NCBI RefSeq assembly: GCF_044761985.1
Contig: NZ_JBIWDK010000004.1
Coordinates: 186,001 to 250,000, forward strand
Reading direction: 5' to 3'
DNA: 64,000 nucleotides
Origin: Peribacillus sp044761985
GTDB taxonomy: Bacteria; Bacillota; Bacilli; Bacillales; DSM-1321
A program made the position numbers and the translations under genes. Numbering within the stretch: the first letter of the stretch is position 1; each line of letters begins with the position of its first letter. Shown here one piece after another: positions 8,367-16,363 of this stretch. A model generated the notes under the pieces. It searched no databases, was not told the origin of the DNA, and was given only the letters and a program-made list of their open reading frames with translations.

Positions 8367-8375
8367 CTATCTAAT

Positions 8376-8846
8376 TTATTGTTCAATCAGTTTTCCAAGG
8401 TTCGCCATTTCTATGGCACTGACCGCTGCTTCATATCCTTTATTTCCCGATTTCGTGCCGGCCCGTTCAATGGCCTGCTCGATATTTTCCGTCGTCAATA
8501 ATCCGAAGATGACCGGAACGCCGGTATCCAAAGCAACGGAGGCCATTCCTTTCGCTGCTTCATTGCAGACATAATCATAATGCGAAGTAGAACCTCTGAT
8601 GACCGTCCCTAATCCAATCACTGCGTCGTATTTCCCCGTGTTCACAAGTTTCTTGGCAATGAGCGGCAATTCAAATGCTCCTGGCACCCAAGCGATGTCC
8701 ACGTCATCCTCGTCAACACCGTGGCGTTTCAGACCATCCAATGCTCCGCCCAATAGCTTGCTTGTAATGAACTCATTGAACCTTCCAACCACGATTCCCA
8801 CTTTCAGTCCCGATCCGATTAATTGTGCTTCGATAATTTTCCCCAT
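8376..8846 (-). CDS. ribH: 6,7-dimethyl-8-ribityllumazine synthase
   Basis: The 156-residue protein is a complete lumazine synthase, which condenses 5-amino-6-ribitylaminouracil with 3,4-dihydroxy-2-butanone 4-phosphate. Motifs are VGRFNEFIT (about 20-28), WVPGAFELP (near 53-61), the phosphate-binding GTVIRGST and HYDYVC with the catalytic histidine. GAGGAGG precedes the ATG. It is the last gene of the flavin operon. Confidence 0.95.
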   Translation of the reverse strand: MGKIIEAQLIGSGLKVGIVVGRFNEFITSKLLGGALDGLKRHGVDEDDVDIAWVPGAFELPLIAKKLVNTGKYDAVIGLGTVIRGSTSHYDYVCNEAAKGMASVALDTGVPVIFGLLTTENIEQAIERAGTKSGNKGYEAAVSAIEMANLGKLIEQ

Positions 8847-8873
8847 GTCTATTTCCTCCTCATTTTAAAAACA

Positions 8874-9512
8874 TCATGCATTTTGAATGTATACCTGTTC
8901 TTGCGATGATTCCTTTTGCTTACGGTATTGTACCAAGTCCGCAATCGTAATGAATTTCAGGTTGAATTTATCCGCAATTAGTTCCAAGTCGGATACACGT
9001 GCCATGCTTCCATCTTCATTCATGATTTCACAAATGACACCTGCTGGAGCAGCCCCACATAACTTGGCCAAGTCGACGGAGGCTTCCGTATGTCCCGTGC
9101 GGCTTAACACGCCCCCTGCCTTGGCTATCAACGGAAAAGTGTGCCCCGGGCGTTGAAAGTCCTCGGCAACCGAATCTTCCTTCAAAAGCTCAAGGATGGT
9201 AATGGACCGCTCGAACGCACTGATTCCGGTAGACGTGCTTTTATGATCGATACTTACGGTGAAGGCCGTCCCATGATGATCGGTGTTATCATTGACCATC
9301 GGATGCAAGTTCAGCTTTTTCGCCAACTGTTCGGTAATCGTCGTACAAATCAACCCACGGCCATGCGTCGCCATAAAGTTAATGGCTTCGGGTGTCGCCT
9401 TTTCTGCAAGCACCACGAAATCCCCTTCATTTTCGCGGTCTTCATCATCGGAAATGATGATTACTTTCCCAGCTTTCAAATCTTCAATCGCTTCTTCAAT
9501 GGTATGGAACAT
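8874..9512 (-). CDS. ribB: 3,4-dihydroxy-2-butanone 4-phosphate synthase (monofunctional RibB)
   Basis: This 212-residue enzyme makes the four-carbon flavin precursor from ribulose 5-phosphate. Active-site segments DDEDRENEGD (about 22-31), THGRGLIC, RPGHTFPL and GHTEASVDLAKL are intact. In B. subtilis this domain is fused to GTP cyclohydrolase II in RibBA; here the protein stops shortly after the LVQYRKQKE linker, so the second enzyme is absent. The length matches stand-alone RibB proteins, so it is not obviously a pseudogene. The start is the ATG at 9512, six bases after GGAGGTG; the ATG at 9527 overlaps that ribosome site. Confidence 0.92.
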   Translation of the reverse strand: MFHTIEEAIEDLKAGKVIIISDDEDRENEGDFVVLAEKATPEAINFMATHGRGLICTTITEQLAKKLNLHPMVNDNTDHHGTAFTVSIDHKSTSTGISAFERSITILELLKEDSVAEDFQRPGHTFPLIAKAGGVLSRTGHTEASVDLAKLCGAAPAGVICEIMNEDGSMARVSDLELIADKFNLKFITIADLVQYRKQKESSQEQVYIQNA

Positions 9513-9530
9513 CCTGTACACCTCCATTTA

Positions 9531-10169
9531 TTAGAATCCATGCTTAGACAAGAATGCTAAATCCAGTCCTGGTTTTGATTCGCTGTTTTTCATTTGATGT
9601 ATGATATATTTCCCTAACATGTCGTTTTCAATGTTTACGATATCGCCTGCCGCCTTCCTGCCCAAAATGGTATCCTGATGGGTCAAGGGAATGAGTGATA
9701 CAGTCAGCAAATTTCCCTCGATGCCGAATATCGTCAAGCTTGTCCCATCGATGGCAACAGATCCTTTTGGCATACAGTATGTACTGAGCCCTTCTTCCAG
9801 CTGAATCACATAATAGACGGCATTTTCTTTTCGTTCTTTTTTCATGATGGTGCCCGTTCCATCAATATGACCTGAAACGAAATGGCCGCCGAAACGTCCA
9901 TTAGCACTCATCGCACGTTCAAGATTCACTTCTGAACCTGGTTTCAATGTCCGGATCGATGAAGCTTTCACCGTTTCCGGCATCACATCGACCGTAAATA
10001 AAGTCTGTGTGAAGGAAGTCACCGTCAAACAGACCCCGTTAACGGAAATGCTGTCTCCAAGATGAACATCTTCCAGTACTTTCTTAGAGGAAATGGCCAG
10101 TTCCATGCTGCTTCTTCCCTTTTTCATGGAATGAACCGTGCCGATCTCCTCAATGATTCCGGTAAACAT
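9531..10169 (-). CDS. ribE: Riboflavin synthase alpha subunit
   Basis: This 212-residue protein carries the duplicated lumazine-binding barrel of riboflavin synthase, which dismutates two lumazines into riboflavin. Family features are MFTGIIEEIGTV at the start, SISVNGVCLTV in the first half, GHFVSGHIDGTG in the middle and SVAIDGTSLTIFG in the second half. The ATG at 10169 is five bases after GGGGGAG; the ATG at 10193 lies before the site and beside the attenuator. It is the first gene under the FMN riboswitch. Confidence 0.94.
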   Translation of the reverse strand: MFTGIIEEIGTVHSMKKGRSSMELAISSKKVLEDVHLGDSISVNGVCLTVTSFTQTLFTVDVMPETVKASSIRTLKPGSEVNLERAMSANGRFGGHFVSGHIDGTGTIMKKERKENAVYYVIQLEEGLSTYCMPKGSVAIDGTSLTIFGIEGNLLTVSLIPLTHQDTILGRKAAGDIVNIENDMLGKYIIHQMKNSESKPGLDLAFLSKHGF

Positions 10170-10195
10170 AGTTTCTCCCCCTTTTATACACATAT

Positions 10196-10224
10196 AAAAA
10201 ACCCCTTAGGATTGCCTAAGGAGT
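10196..10224 (-). terminator. Terminator of the FMN riboswitch expression platform
   Basis: On the minus strand a 10-bp stem (10224-10215 with 10210-10201, one G-U pair) closes a four-base loop and runs into six Ts. It sits between the aptamer and ribE, where FMN-induced termination would prevent expression. Confidence 0.85.
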
Positions 10225-10320
10225 TAGCAGGAGAAATGAGTGAAAAAAATGGTATACCTAATAAACCCATCATTTCATATTCTGAAAAAATAGGCGTACG
10301 TATACACTTGGATTTCACAC

Positions 10321-10445
10321 GTCCTTCTCCCATCCAGACTGTACTGTCGGCTTTGGATTCTCACCAAATCCTGCCTTTATCAGGCTCGCGGGCTTAGAAT
10401 TGCTTCATCACCGCCGGTTGGGATTTTCACCCGACCCCGAAGGAC
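10321..10445 (-). promoter_or_regulatory. FMN riboswitch (RFN element)
   Basis: The minus-strand sequence has the conserved RFN core: GTCCTTCGGGG at the 5' side of P1, CAACCGGCGGTGAT, AAGCCCGCGAGC, TTTGGTGAGAATCCAAAGCC and a closing GGAGAAGGAC. It lies upstream of ribE and is followed by the attenuator hairpin at 10196-10224. FMN binding would repress the three-gene operon. Confidence 0.95.
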
Positions 10446-10470
10446 TAACTATTTTTTTGAATCTTCTATT

Positions 10471-10499
10471 ATTTTAACACTCTAAAGTACGGATGTAAA
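10471..10499 (-). promoter_or_regulatory. SigA-type promoter of the rib operon
   Basis: TTTACA (10499-10494) and TAAAAT (10476-10471) are separated by 17 bases on the minus strand, about 25 bases before the riboswitch. Confidence 0.65.
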
Positions 10500-10736
10500 A
10501 CATCTATCCTAAAATGAATCGATAGTTGCAAGCAAATCCTATAAGAAAAGGGAGGAATCCATCCTATGTAAGCGACTATAGCCGTGGTGCTTACATATCA
10601 ATAGATCCCTGCCATCATACGAATCTCGTATACACGATCCAAGAGAGATGCTAGAATTTTATTCCATTATTTTCTTATTAAATGTACTGAATTATGCTAT
10701 AATAATTGGAAAATCAAGAATAAATGGGGAATTCAA
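10500..10736. other. Intergenic region with 9-bp inverted repeat
   Basis: TATGTAAGC (10565-10573) and GCTTACATA (10589-10597) form a perfect inverted repeat around 15 bases. It could be an operator or a hairpin in a leader of the acetyltransferase gene. No ORF with a ribosome site was seen. Confidence 0.5.
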
Positions 10737-11327
10737 ATGGGAAAGACAAACCTTTTAATGGTTCAGCACAATCATATCGAAAGTGAGCGTATCATCTTAC
10801 GTCCGGTTTCGCTTGATGATGCTGAGGATATGTATGAATATACATCTGATGAAGAAACGACACGTTACCTTTACGACAAACATAAAGATTTGGACCAGAC
10901 TAAGAACTTCATAGCGAACTATTTCTTGGAAGAGCCTATCGGCAAATATGCACTCGTGTTAAAGGAAGACAACAAAATGATTGGGGCTATCGAATTCAGA
11001 GTGCATGAATCGAACAAATGTGGAGAACTGGGTTATACTTTAAACCGGAATTTCTGGGGTAAAGGCTATATGACCGAAGCGGGAAAATCAATACTGGAAT
11101 TAGCCTTCAATGTTTTGGATTTGGAGCGAGTATTTGCTGAATGTGATGTGATAAATGCCGCATCCGGGAAAGTATTGGATCGCTTAGGCATGAAGTGTGA
11201 AGGGATTCACCGTAAAAGCCACATGACGAAGGGTACATTATTAGACAGCGCCTATTATTCCATATTAAAAGAAGAATATGTAACCCCCGAAAAAAAGGAT
11301 GAAACGGTTGTTAACGCTAAATCCTAA
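10737..11327 (+). CDS. GNAT N-acetyltransferase, RimJ/RimL-like
   Basis: The 196-residue protein is a single GNAT domain. It opens with ESERIILRPVSLDDAEDMYEYT, the usual RimJ/RimL N-terminus, and carries the acetyl-CoA loop GYTLNRNFWGKGYMTEAGKSIL near residues 100-121, then CDVINAASGKVLDRLGMKCEG typical of the subfamily. The acetyl acceptor, a protein N-terminus or small amine, cannot be read from sequence. It is a single gene with its own terminator. The start at 10737 follows GGGGAATTCAA. Confidence 0.88.
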   Translation: MGKTNLLMVQHNHIESERIILRPVSLDDAEDMYEYTSDEETTRYLYDKHKDLDQTKNFIANYFLEEPIGKYALVLKEDNKMIGAIEFRVHESNKCGELGYTLNRNFWGKGYMTEAGKSILELAFNVLDLERVFAECDVINAASGKVLDRLGMKCEGIHRKSHMTKGTLLDSAYYSILKEEYVTPEKKDETVVNAKS

Positions 11328-11353
11328 TTTCATTAATTAATTAAACACCTTTA

Positions 11354-11388
11354 AAGGACCTTGCTGCAATAAAAGTAGCAAGGTCCTT
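11354..11388 (+). terminator. Intrinsic terminator of the acetyltransferase gene
   Basis: AAGGACCTTGCT and AGCAAGGTCCTT form a perfect 12-bp stem around 11 bases, followed by ATTTTTT. Confidence 0.9.
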
Positions 11389-11551
11389 ATTTTTTAGACG
11401 TGTTGTACCTTTATCCCTTTACAGACAATTGAATACCATCTTTTCTCCACTAAGTAAGAATCCTTCCTTCCGATGTGCTAAAAAAGGTTATCTCTCCAAT
11501 TTAAAAGGAATAAGATAATATGTCCCAATCTCATTCAAAGGAGGAAGACAC

Positions 11552-12280
11552 ATGCTAATTGTTCTTATCAACCTTGTTGCCTATCTGTTCGTCATCACGA
11601 TGAACTTCCTGGCTAATTACCTTCCCTTCAACGGCCAAACCTCAGGGGAAGTTTCCGGGAAACTGGACGTTCTTTTTACCCCAGCCGGCTATGTATTCTC
11701 GATATGGGGATTGATTTATTTTCTTCTTGCCATCTGGGTAGCCAGACAGTTTATGGGGAAACATAAAACAAGTCCCGCATATATGGTCTCTTTCCCATGG
11801 TTCGCCTTAAGCTGTATATTTAACGGAGCCTGGCTATTAGCTTGGCATTACGAATTCTTCCTGTTATCCGTCATCATCATCATTACACTTTTATTGACCT
11901 TGATTGTCATTTACACAAACATTATAAAAGTGAGGCATGCCTTTCTCGACTTGATGCCCTTTTCCGTCTATCTAGGATGGGTGAGCGTCGCGACCATTGC
12001 TAACATTTCCTACTATCTGACCTATATCGGCTGGAATGGTTTCGGGATTTCCGATGTAGCATGGACGATCGCCCTCTTACTCGTAGCCACGGCTCTGGCA
12101 TTCATCTTTGCCATCAAAAACAAGGACTGGTGCTACCCACTCGTCTTCGTCTGGGCCATCATCGGAATCGGCGTAAGGAACAGCACGCCCCATCCGACAA
12201 TCACCACCACATCCTATATCCTGGCCACCCTCATCCTCATCCTATCCATAACCGTCCTGATCAGGAACCTCAGGAAATAA
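11552..12280 (+). CDS. TspO/MBR-related tryptophan-rich membrane protein
   Basis: The 242-residue protein is strongly hydrophobic, with about seven predicted spans. It shows the FTPAGYVFSIWGLIYFLL segment near residues 43-60 and scattered tryptophans that define long TspO/MBR-like proteins of Bacillaceae. Classical TspO is about 160 residues with five spans; this longer variety often goes by 'tryptophan-rich sensory protein'. Ligand and role are unknown. AAAGGAGG precedes the ATG. The stop is followed by a hairpin shared with the convergent megL gene. Confidence 0.75.
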   Translation: MLIVLINLVAYLFVITMNFLANYLPFNGQTSGEVSGKLDVLFTPAGYVFSIWGLIYFLLAIWVARQFMGKHKTSPAYMVSFPWFALSCIFNGAWLLAWHYEFFLLSVIIIITLLLTLIVIYTNIIKVRHAFLDLMPFSVYLGWVSVATIANISYYLTYIGWNGFGISDVAWTIALLLVATALAFIFAIKNKDWCYPLVFVWAIIGIGVRNSTPHPTITTTSYILATLILILSITVLIRNLRK

Positions 12281-12293
12281 TTCAGGAAATAAA

Positions 12294-12308
12294 AGGGGTC
12301 AGACCCCT
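12294..12308. terminator. Short GGGG-TCAGA-CCCC hairpin between convergent genes
   Basis: AGGGG and CCCCT flank TCAGA, with A-rich flanks, so it could terminate both strands. The megL stop codon overlaps its right edge. The motif also looks like a short interspersed repeat, but no second copy was noticed in this window. Confidence 0.5.
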
Positions 12309-13482
12309 AAAACGCCTGTTCAAGGTCAGACCAGATGTCATGCCAGGATTCTAGGCCGACGGAGAGCCGTATGAGTTGGTCGGTGATGCCCATCTGCGTT
12401 CTTGATTCTTTTGGGATGGACGAGTGTGTCATCGTAGCGGGATGCTGGATCAAGGATTCAGCGTCTCCTAGGCTGACCGCGATTTTTATAAGCTTCAAGT
12501 TATTGAGGAATCGTTGGGCATCCTGTTTTGTCCCCTCCAGTTCAAAGGAAATCATGCCTCCACCGGATTTCATCTGTTTTTCCATGATCCGATAATCCCC
12601 TGATTCTGCGTCGCCTGGATAATAGACGGCCTTAACCCGTTGATGCTGTTTCAGCATGCGAAAGATCTCCGTTGCATTAGAAGCGTGACGATCCATCCTG
12701 ACTGGCAACGTCTTCAATCCCCGCAACAGCAACCATGCATCAAATGGCGAAATAATCCCTCCGATATCCTTCTGTGTTGTCATGGCCACCTGATTGATAA
12801 ACTCCTTCTTTCCGACAATCAGACCCGCCACAACGTCCCCATGTCCACAAAGATACTTCGTAGCACTATGAAGGACGACATCACATCCAAATTCCAGTGG
12901 CTTCTGTAAATATGGAGTGGAAAACGTATTATCGACCACAACAGGCACATTATTCTCCTTGGCGACTTTCATGACCAATGCTAAATCGATCATTTTCATC
13001 GTCGGATTAATCGGCGTCTCAACATAGATGCAGGTCGTATTCGGACGGATCATGCTCCTTAGCTGGTCCTCCGTTTCCATATCGCAAAAATCGTGGGTGA
13101 TCCGGTATTTTTCCTCCATCAGTTGAAGAAGGCCGAAAGTACATCCATACAACCCTTTTGAACAAACGATATGGTCATCGGCTTTGGTCAAAGCAAAAAG
13201 GACCGCAGACACGGCAGCCATCCCTGAACTAAACGCAAGTCCCGCTTCCCCGCCTTCCAAGGCCGCAATCTTCTCTTCCAGCACCCGAACCGTCGGATTT
13301 CCCAGCCTCGAGTAAATATATCCATCTTCTAAACCAGCAAACCGGTTTTCCCCTTGTTCGGCCGTATCGAACGTAAATGTCGAGGTTTGAAACAAAGGTG
13401 TGGTCAAGCTTCCTAAATGCTCCTTCGAATCATATCCTTCATGAATCACAGCTGTTTCAATATGCTTATATTTCTCTCCCAT
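12307..13482 (-). CDS. megL: PLP-dependent methionine gamma-lyase / trans-sulfuration enzyme
   Basis: The 391-residue protein belongs to the Cys/Met metabolism PLP family. YSRLGNPT (58-65), SSGMAA and HSATKYLCGHGD with PLP lysine K209 are all present. LYGCT carries a cysteine at residue 114, equivalent to the Cys116 that typifies methionine gamma-lyase in Pseudomonas, so release of methanethiol and 2-oxobutyrate from methionine is favoured over cystathionine cleavage; this is an inference from one residue. The ATG at 13482 is five bases after GGGGGAG, which rules out the upstream ATG at 13518. No S-box or T-box leader was found. Confidence 0.8.
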   Translation of the reverse strand: MGEKYKHIETAVIHEGYDSKEHLGSLTTPLFQTSTFTFDTAEQGENRFAGLEDGYIYSRLGNPTVRVLEEKIAALEGGEAGLAFSSGMAAVSAVLFALTKADDHIVCSKGLYGCTFGLLQLMEEKYRITHDFCDMETEDQLRSMIRPNTTCIYVETPINPTMKMIDLALVMKVAKENNVPVVVDNTFSTPYLQKPLEFGCDVVLHSATKYLCGHGDVVAGLIVGKKEFINQVAMTTQKDIGGIISPFDAWLLLRGLKTLPVRMDRHASNATEIFRMLKQHQRVKAVYYPGDAESGDYRIMEKQMKSGGGMISFELEGTKQDAQRFLNNLKLIKIAVSLGDAESLIQHPATMTHSSIPKESRTQMGITDQLIRLSVGLESWHDIWSDLEQAF

Positions 13483-13564
13483 TCTAACTCCCCCTATCCA
13501 AATAGCTATATCTATCATATGTTAAAAAAACATATTTTGGAAGCGTTTTCAATGTAAGTCGCCT

Positions 13565-13595
13565 GGGCATTCGTACAGGATCAGTCCTGTTGCCC
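13565..13595. repeat. Hairpin in the megL-yfmL intergenic region
   Basis: ACAGGA (13575-13580) pairs with TCCTGT (13585-13590) around TCAG, and GGGCA (13565-13569) pairs with TGCCC (13591-13595) after a bulge. It is upstream of megL and lacks a T tract on either strand. Confidence 0.5.
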
Positions 13596-13705
13596 TTGTT
13601 AATCATCCACAAAGCTTGTGAAGCGGCCAGTTTTCCTTTAAAAAGCTTGCAATCTATCAAATAGGAACGTCAAATGAGGATAGCCGGATTACGCTACAGA
13701 ACATA

Positions 13706-13736
13706 AAAAAAGAGACAGCCTTCATGGCCATCTCCA
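13706..13736 (-). terminator. Terminator of yfmL
   Basis: On the minus strand GAGATGGC and GCTGTCTC pair with two G-U pairs and lead into seven Ts, just past the helicase stop codon. Confidence 0.75.
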
Positions 13737-13746
13737 TTCTTCAAGC

Positions 13747-14883
13747 CTATTCTTCTTCTACGATATTCCCACCATAGAAAGTGACTTTCGTTAAGGGGAT
13801 TTCAAGTTCGCGAGCCATTTTCTTCAACTCACGCTCTTCTCTTTCCGTCACGATCGAGATGACCGTGCCATCCGCTCCGGCACGTCCCGTTCTACCAGAC
13901 CGATGAATATATTGGTCAATGTTTTCAGCCATATCAATATGAACGACGGCTGTCAGTCCTTTAATATCAAGTCCACGGGCCGCCACATCGGTTGCAATCA
14001 ACATCGGTGACTTTCCAGAACGAAGCTTACGCAACGCTTTTTCACGATCGACTTTATTCGACTCCCCGTGAAGTACGCCCATTTCGATGCCTTTAAACTT
14101 AAGCTTCTCATGTAACACGCTAAGCTCGGCAATATCGTTCAAAAAGGCCAATGCCTTCACATCTTTCAATCTTGTGATTTTCTCCAAGATTTTGGACTTT
14201 TCGCGTCTTTCGACTACAAAATAAAGATGATCGACCTTCGAATCCATTTTTTCACTTTTATCAACCTTGATCAATTCTGGTTCATTCATGAATCCTCGGG
14301 CCACTTTTTCCGTTTCTTCGGGAAGGGTCGCCGAGAACACCATGATTTGGCGGTCCTTAAGCGTCGTTTTGATAATATTGTTGATTGTTTGCATATGCTC
14401 GGGAATGATCAATTGATCTCCTTCATCGAGTACGATCGTTTTCACTTCATGCATCTTCAACTTCTTTTGGGCAATCAATTCATAGACACGGCCTGGTGTT
14501 CCCGCAATCACTTGTGGATGCTTCTTCAGTTTGTCCAACTGACGCTTCACATTGGCACCACCAATGAAGGCTGCTCCAGAAATACCGCTACCTTCCGACC
14601 AAATCCGAATCTCTTCATTGATCTGCATCACCAATTCCCGTGATGAAGCCAAGATTAAAGCTTGGGGGGATTTTTTTTCAGGATCTATTTTTTCAAGCAA
14701 TGGCAGTAAATAAGCAAGTGTCTTTCCCGTCCCCGTTGGAGATTCGGCCATGACGTCTTTTCCTTGTGCAATGACAGGAATCGTTTTCGTTTGTACCGGC
14801 GTAAGTTGTGCAAAGCCTGACTTTTTCCAGACTTCCTGGATAAATGGCTTTCTATCGTTCAGTAATACAGGTAATTCGCTCAT
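13747..14883 (-). CDS. yfmL: DEAD-box RNA helicase, YfmL-like
   Basis: The 378-residue protein has both RecA-like helicase domains and no C-terminal extension. Motifs are the Q-motif region FAQLTPVQTKTIP (about 24-36), Walker A SPTGTGKT, SSRE (Ia), TPGR (Ib), DEGD instead of DEAD for motif II, SAT (III), and HRSGRTGR (VI). The DEGD variant and compact length match B. subtilis YfmL, which is linked to large ribosomal subunit assembly. A strong AAAGGAG precedes the ATG. It is monocistronic with its own terminator. Confidence 0.85.
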   Translation of the reverse strand: MSELPVLLNDRKPFIQEVWKKSGFAQLTPVQTKTIPVIAQGKDVMAESPTGTGKTLAYLLPLLEKIDPEKKSPQALILASSRELVMQINEEIRIWSEGSGISGAAFIGGANVKRQLDKLKKHPQVIAGTPGRVYELIAQKKLKMHEVKTIVLDEGDQLIIPEHMQTINNIIKTTLKDRQIMVFSATLPEETEKVARGFMNEPELIKVDKSEKMDSKVDHLYFVVERREKSKILEKITRLKDVKALAFLNDIAELSVLHEKLKFKGIEMGVLHGESNKVDREKALRKLRSGKSPMLIATDVAARGLDIKGLTAVVHIDMAENIDQYIHRSGRTGRAGADGTVISIVTEREERELKKMARELEIPLTKVTFYGGNIVEEE

Positions 14884-14934
14884 ATCGTTCTCCTTTAATA
14901 AAAAAACTTTTCATATCCTTTATAGTACCATTTG

Positions 14935-16209
14935 TTATAGGGTAGTAGCCAACGGAATCCGAATTGTCACCGTCGTCCCTTTATGTTTCTCACTTTCAAA
15001 TCGCATCTCACCATTCAATCGATGGACAATTTTCTGACAGATGGTAAGCCCGATTCCCGTTCCCTTTTCTTTTATCGAATAAAACGGTTCACCAATTCGC
15101 TCCAACCGCTCCGGCTCCATCCCGATCCCATTATCACTGACCATGACTATAGCATGATCATCGATGATTTGCAGGGATATGTCAATTTTTCCATTCTCAC
15201 CAACAGCCTCGATGCCATTCTTGATGAGATTGATGAATAGCTGTTTAAGCTCGATCGAATCGGCCATGACTAAAACGGGGTCTGCCCCTTTCACTTCAAT
15301 GGCCATCTCAATATTGTTCAGGTTCGATTCAGCTTTCATGAGTGTATACACTTGATGCAGGCAGTCCCCAAGGTCCAGCTTACGGAAGGTGACATCCTGT
15401 TTCTTGCCAAGGACGAGCAACTCGCTCGAAATGATATTGATGCGTTCAATTTCCTTTAACATGATGTCAGTATGCAACGGGTCGACTTCCTTGGTCATAT
15501 CCATTAATTGCACGAACCCTTTTAATGATGTTAACGGATTTCTTATTTCATGTGCCACTGCTGCCGAGAGATGCCCGATGACGGAGAGCTTTTCAGACAT
15601 GACCATCAATTCCTCTTCACGCCGGACCTTGGTAATGTCCCGGACGATGGCATAGATTCCAAGTAACTCCTTGTGGACAATGATGGGCAAAAAGGTGACA
15701 CGCATGATTCGCTTTTCGTCATCCATCCTCTGGATATTCGTTTCGAAGTGTACAGCTTCTCCCTCCAAAGACTTGATAAAATAATCAGATGCTTTTTCAT
15801 TTTCGATCAAATCGATGAAGTATCCCGCTTGTTTTGCTTTTAATGCCTCACCTCGGACCCCGAGGAACTTTTCGGCTTTTGGATTAACCGACATGATCCT
15901 GCCTTCAAGATCCAATTGTAGAACACTATCTGGATTGTGCTTAAACAAGGATTGATACTGCTCATCCTTCAAGTTGAATTCCTGTTGGGACCGCAACATT
16001 TTCCCTGTCCAATACCGGATGATGACATAGAGAATGATCCCGGTTATGAATATATAGATCCACCCCTTCGAATGCTGGAACATCGCATAGGTGTGAACAT
16101 TCTCTTTTGCGCGGGACATCGAGATGTAATCGGTAACAAAAATCCATAAGGCCCCAATGATCATATATATAATAGCTACTTTACCTGCAATTTTATGTGA
16201 ATGGTTCAT
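14935..16209 (-). CDS. Orphan membrane PAS sensor histidine kinase
   Basis: The 424-residue kinase has two N-terminal membrane helices (about 10-28 and 49-65), a cytoplasmic PAS domain (about 82-195), a dimerisation domain with phospho-acceptor H220 in AHEIRNPLTSLKGF, and an ATPase domain with INLIKNGIEAV, DNGIGM and GTGIGLTI. No response regulator lies beside it. The architecture is like the sporulation kinases that feed Spo0F, and the phospho-acceptor box fits that class, but assignment to the phosphorelay is an inference. The signal read by the PAS domain is unknown. Confidence 0.85.
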   Translation of the reverse strand: MNHSHKIAGKVAIIYMIIGALWIFVTDYISMSRAKENVHTYAMFQHSKGWIYIFITGIILYVIIRYWTGKMLRSQQEFNLKDEQYQSLFKHNPDSVLQLDLEGRIMSVNPKAEKFLGVRGEALKAKQAGYFIDLIENEKASDYFIKSLEGEAVHFETNIQRMDDEKRIMRVTFLPIIVHKELLGIYAIVRDITKVRREEELMVMSEKLSVIGHLSAAVAHEIRNPLTSLKGFVQLMDMTKEVDPLHTDIMLKEIERINIISSELLVLGKKQDVTFRKLDLGDCLHQVYTLMKAESNLNNIEMAIEVKGADPVLVMADSIELKQLFINLIKNGIEAVGENGKIDISLQIIDDHAIVMVSDNGIGMEPERLERIGEPFYSIKEKGTGIGLTICQKIVHRLNGEMRFESEKHKGTTVTIRIPLATTL

Positions 16210-16263
16210 CCCGTATCCTTTATATTTATTTTTTGGCTTATTATTCCCAACTCACTCAAAAAA

Positions 16264-16296
16264 AAGTCCTCATGCACTACACATAAGGACTTTACA
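16264..16296 (-). terminator. Terminator of putP
   Basis: AAAGTCCTT and AGGACTTT on the minus strand form a stem with a 14-base loop, followed by eight Ts. It lies between putP and the kinase gene. Confidence 0.8.
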
Positions 16297-16363
16297 GCTA
16301 TTGTACCATGTTTTTGCTAATGATTGAAAAGAGAGTGCCATCCATTCAATTGAACAGCGCATT

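Noticed and set aside
8874..9512. ribBA pseudogene caused by truncation
   Set aside because: The RibB domain is intact, the length equals free-standing RibB, and spacing to ribH is normal, so a monofunctional gene is the simpler reading.
13483..13746. S-box or T-box leader upstream of megL
   Set aside because: No SAM-riboswitch core and no T-box motif was found; only one unexplained hairpin.
15137..15260. Kinase gene as sporulation kinase KinA-E by name
   Set aside because: Architecture fits but no diagnostic motif separates it from other orphan PAS kinases, so no gene symbol was given.
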